From positions 186,001 through 250,000 of the forward strand of contig NZ_FMDM01000008.1 in the NCBI RefSeq assembly GCF_900090105.1: a stretch of 64,000 nt of DNA, in the 5' to 3' direction. The notes under the pieces were generated by a model. That model saw only the letters and a list, made by a program, of their open reading frames with translations. It did no database searches and was not told the DNA's origin. Within the stretch, counting starts at the first letter, position 1. Every line of letters begins with the position of its first letter. The DNA is from Micromonospora humi (GTDB lineage: Bacteria; Actinomycetota; Actinomycetes; Mycobacteriales; Micromonosporaceae). The translations under genes and the position numbers were made by a program. Of the stretch, positions 59,633 to 64,000 are shown in pieces.

Positions 59633-60028
59633 GTGCGGTTTCCCCTGTTCGTCGATGCGGTGGCGCGTCGGGCCGAGTTGCCCACCGATGACGCCGCGAC
59701 GATCTCCCGGGCGGTGCTGCAGACCCTCGCCGAGCGGATCACCGCCGACGAGTCGGCCGATCTCGCCGCCCAGTTGCCGGACGACGTCGGCGGCTACCTG
59801 TCGGCGTCCGACCGGGGCGGGGCGACCGGCGCCGCGGTGGACTTCCTCTACCGGGTGGCGGAGCGGGCCGCGGTGGACCCGGCGGTCGCCGAGGTGGGCG
59901 TGCGGGCGGTGCTCACCACATTGCGCGAAACGGTCACAGTCGGCGAATTCGAGGACCTGGTGGCGCAGCTTCCGCGGGGTTTCGACGCAATGGTGGACCC
60001 CATTCCGCGCCCGCCGTACGATGTCTGA
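59633..60028 (+). CDS. DUF2267 protein
   Basis: 131 residues from GTG 59633, with GGGGAGGGGAG upstream. It reads FPLFVDAVARRAELPTDDAA, RAVLQTLAERITADESADLA, AQLPDDVGGYLSASDRGG, VLTTLRETVTVGEFEDLVAQ. That is two copies of the DUF2267 helical unit. Members occur in stress or phytochrome-linked genes, with no fixed function. The start lies close to the heptamer repeats. Confidence 0.75.
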   Translation: MRFPLFVDAVARRAELPTDDAATISRAVLQTLAERITADESADLAAQLPDDVGGYLSASDRGGATGAAVDFLYRVAERAAVDPAVAEVGVRAVLTTLRETVTVGEFEDLVAQLPRGFDAMVDPIPRPPYDV

Positions 60029-60354
60029 GCAGGCTCCCCGTGACCCGGGTCGAGCTGCCGAGCAGAGGCCGCGAGACGAAAATTTGACGGCCCGGAAGTA
60101 TTTTCACCGTAAAATAACTCGCCAGTAGCCACCTACGCTGAAAATCGTCTACGCGCTAGAGGGATGATCGGACGAATTCCTCCGTCCGAGGTACCACGCG
60201 CCCTCCCACCTTCGGCTCAACCCGCATCGATGCTCTTCCGATCGAGAGATTGAGCTTTATTCTGCTTCCAATGTGAAGTCCTGGGGGGGATCAATGGTCA
60301 CATTCGTCGATTGCTGCGTGCCTGCCGTCAGTGGAGCGCAACCCGCATCCTGAC
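60029..60354. other. AT-richer control region upstream of the biosynthetic genes
   Basis: A 326-base non-coding stretch, less GC-rich than its surroundings. It holds TTGACG (60084-60089), the dyad TATTTT-CACCGT-AAAATA (60099-60116), a second stem TCGGACG...CGTCCGA (60168-60189), and a G-run at 60283-60289. A small open frame with its own ATG (60294-60353) ends one base before the large gene. These suggest the promoter and operators of the cluster. Confidence 0.5.
60294..60353 (+). CDS. Possible 19-residue leader peptide
   Basis: ATG 60294 opens MVTFVDCCVPAVSGAQPAS, stopping at TGA 60351-60353. The G-run GGGGGGG (60283-60289) is four bases before the ATG. The large gene's ATG (60355) follows by one base, so translation could be coupled. 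It contains Cys-Cys, which could make it a cysteine-dependent attenuator or just a short chance ORF. Alternatively, GTG 60331 of the large frame starts inside it. Confidence 0.35.
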   Translation: MVTFVDCCVPAVSGAQPAS

Positions 60355-63818
<3,464 letters not shown>

Positions 63819-63822
<4 letters not shown>

Positions 63823-64000
63823 ACTGGTTCGTCTCCACCGGAAGCCGACCCGAGGCGCCGGTGCGGTTGTTCTGCCTGCCCTACGCCGGCGCGGGCGCCA
63901 GCGCGTTCCGGCGCTGGCCGGCCGCGTTCGACCCGGGCGTCGAGGTGCTGCCCGTGCAGCTGCCCGGCCGGGAGAACCGGATCACCGAGGATCCACGCTT
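63819..64000 (+). CDS. Type II thioesterase (start only, cut by window edge)
   Basis: GTG 63819 overlaps the megasynthase stop (GTGA). The visible 60 residues, NWFVSTGSRPEAPVRLFCLP, then YAGAGASAFRRWPAAFDPGV and LPVQLPGRENRI, are the N-terminus of external (type II) thioesterases, including the oxyanion-hole PYAGAG and the LPGRE motif. Such enzymes clear stalled carriers in NRPS/PKS lines. The catalytic Ser/Asp/His lie beyond the edge. Confidence 0.9.

Overview
This is a very GC-rich (well above 70 percent by eye) actinobacterial chromosome segment. Frequent GTG starts, four-base ATGA/GTGA overlaps, F420-type (Ddn-like) and mycothiol-type (DinB/MDMPI) enzymes, a type VII secretion EccB protein and NarL-type two-component systems all point to an actinomycete. 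A Micromonospora-like member of the Micromonosporaceae is my best guess, but I could not run a database search. I see no rRNA, tRNA, CRISPR array, insertion sequence or phage genes.

Layout. 0-3.8 kb: the end of an alanyl-tRNA-synthetase-like protein without an editing domain, an AAA ATPase and a FadE5/DmdC-type acyl-CoA dehydrogenase. 3.9-12.5 kb: mostly single-gene units, namely a DinB-like protein, an AEC permease, a methyltransferase, a NYN-domain protein, a DksA-type zinc finger, GNAT, P-loop kinases, two Ddn-like proteins and an MFS pump. 12.5-18.9 kb: a NarL-type two-component system divergent from a MacB-like ABC/FtsX pair, then a divergent MerR / NAD(P)-reductase pair. 19-35.7 kb: small accessory genes (phosphotransferases, methyltransferases, OsmC, HIT, SUMF1-like, LysR/MFS) with several decayed genes: an in-place nonsense-plus-frameshift pseudogene, a LuxR 3' scrap and a frameshifted sigma-factor scrap. 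Within it lie two tandem paralogous small membrane proteins, each with the same GTTT-N16-GGGTA promoter. 35.7-39.1 kb: an ABC-2 exporter operon ending in its own histidine kinase and response regulator. 39.1-42.4 kb: a SnoaL-like protein, an acyl-CoA ligase with an upstream palindrome, and a spermidine-synthase-like protein.

42.4-46.4 kb is the clearest functional module. A CstR-like (Cys/Cys, no His) sulfur sensor, a CstB-like MBL-rhodanese fusion, a membrane rhodanese, a TauE/SafE exporter and a methyltransferase form one leftward operon with two ATACCCC/GGGGTAT operator boxes. Together they should sense persulfide, oxidise or transfer the sulfane sulfur and export sulfite or thiosulfate. 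46.5-49.1 kb: an EccB with no other ESX gene in view, a methyltransferase and a PAP2-like membrane protein. 49.1-55.7 kb: a sugar ABC importer (binding lipoprotein and two permeases) divergent from a dehydrogenase, a sugar isomerase/epimerase and a GH63-like hydrolase resembling glucosylglycerate/mannosylglycerate hydrolases. This looks like a uptake-and-catabolism locus for a glycoside. 55.8-58.7 kb: a CBS-BON protein and a molybdopterin oxidoreductase with a DevR/DosR-like box. 58.8-60 kb: a mycothiol-dependent-type protein, a long inverted repeat with seven heptamer repeats, and a DUF2267 protein.

60-64 kb opens a natural-product cluster that continues past the right edge. A possible 19-residue leader peptide precedes an A-PCP-KS hybrid NRPS/PKS. 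In it the KS-AT linker runs straight into the post-AT linker with no AT domain between, and the gene overlaps a type II thioesterase by four bases. This is the most unusual object in the window. Starts were chosen by eye from ribosome-binding sites, overlaps and family N-termini.
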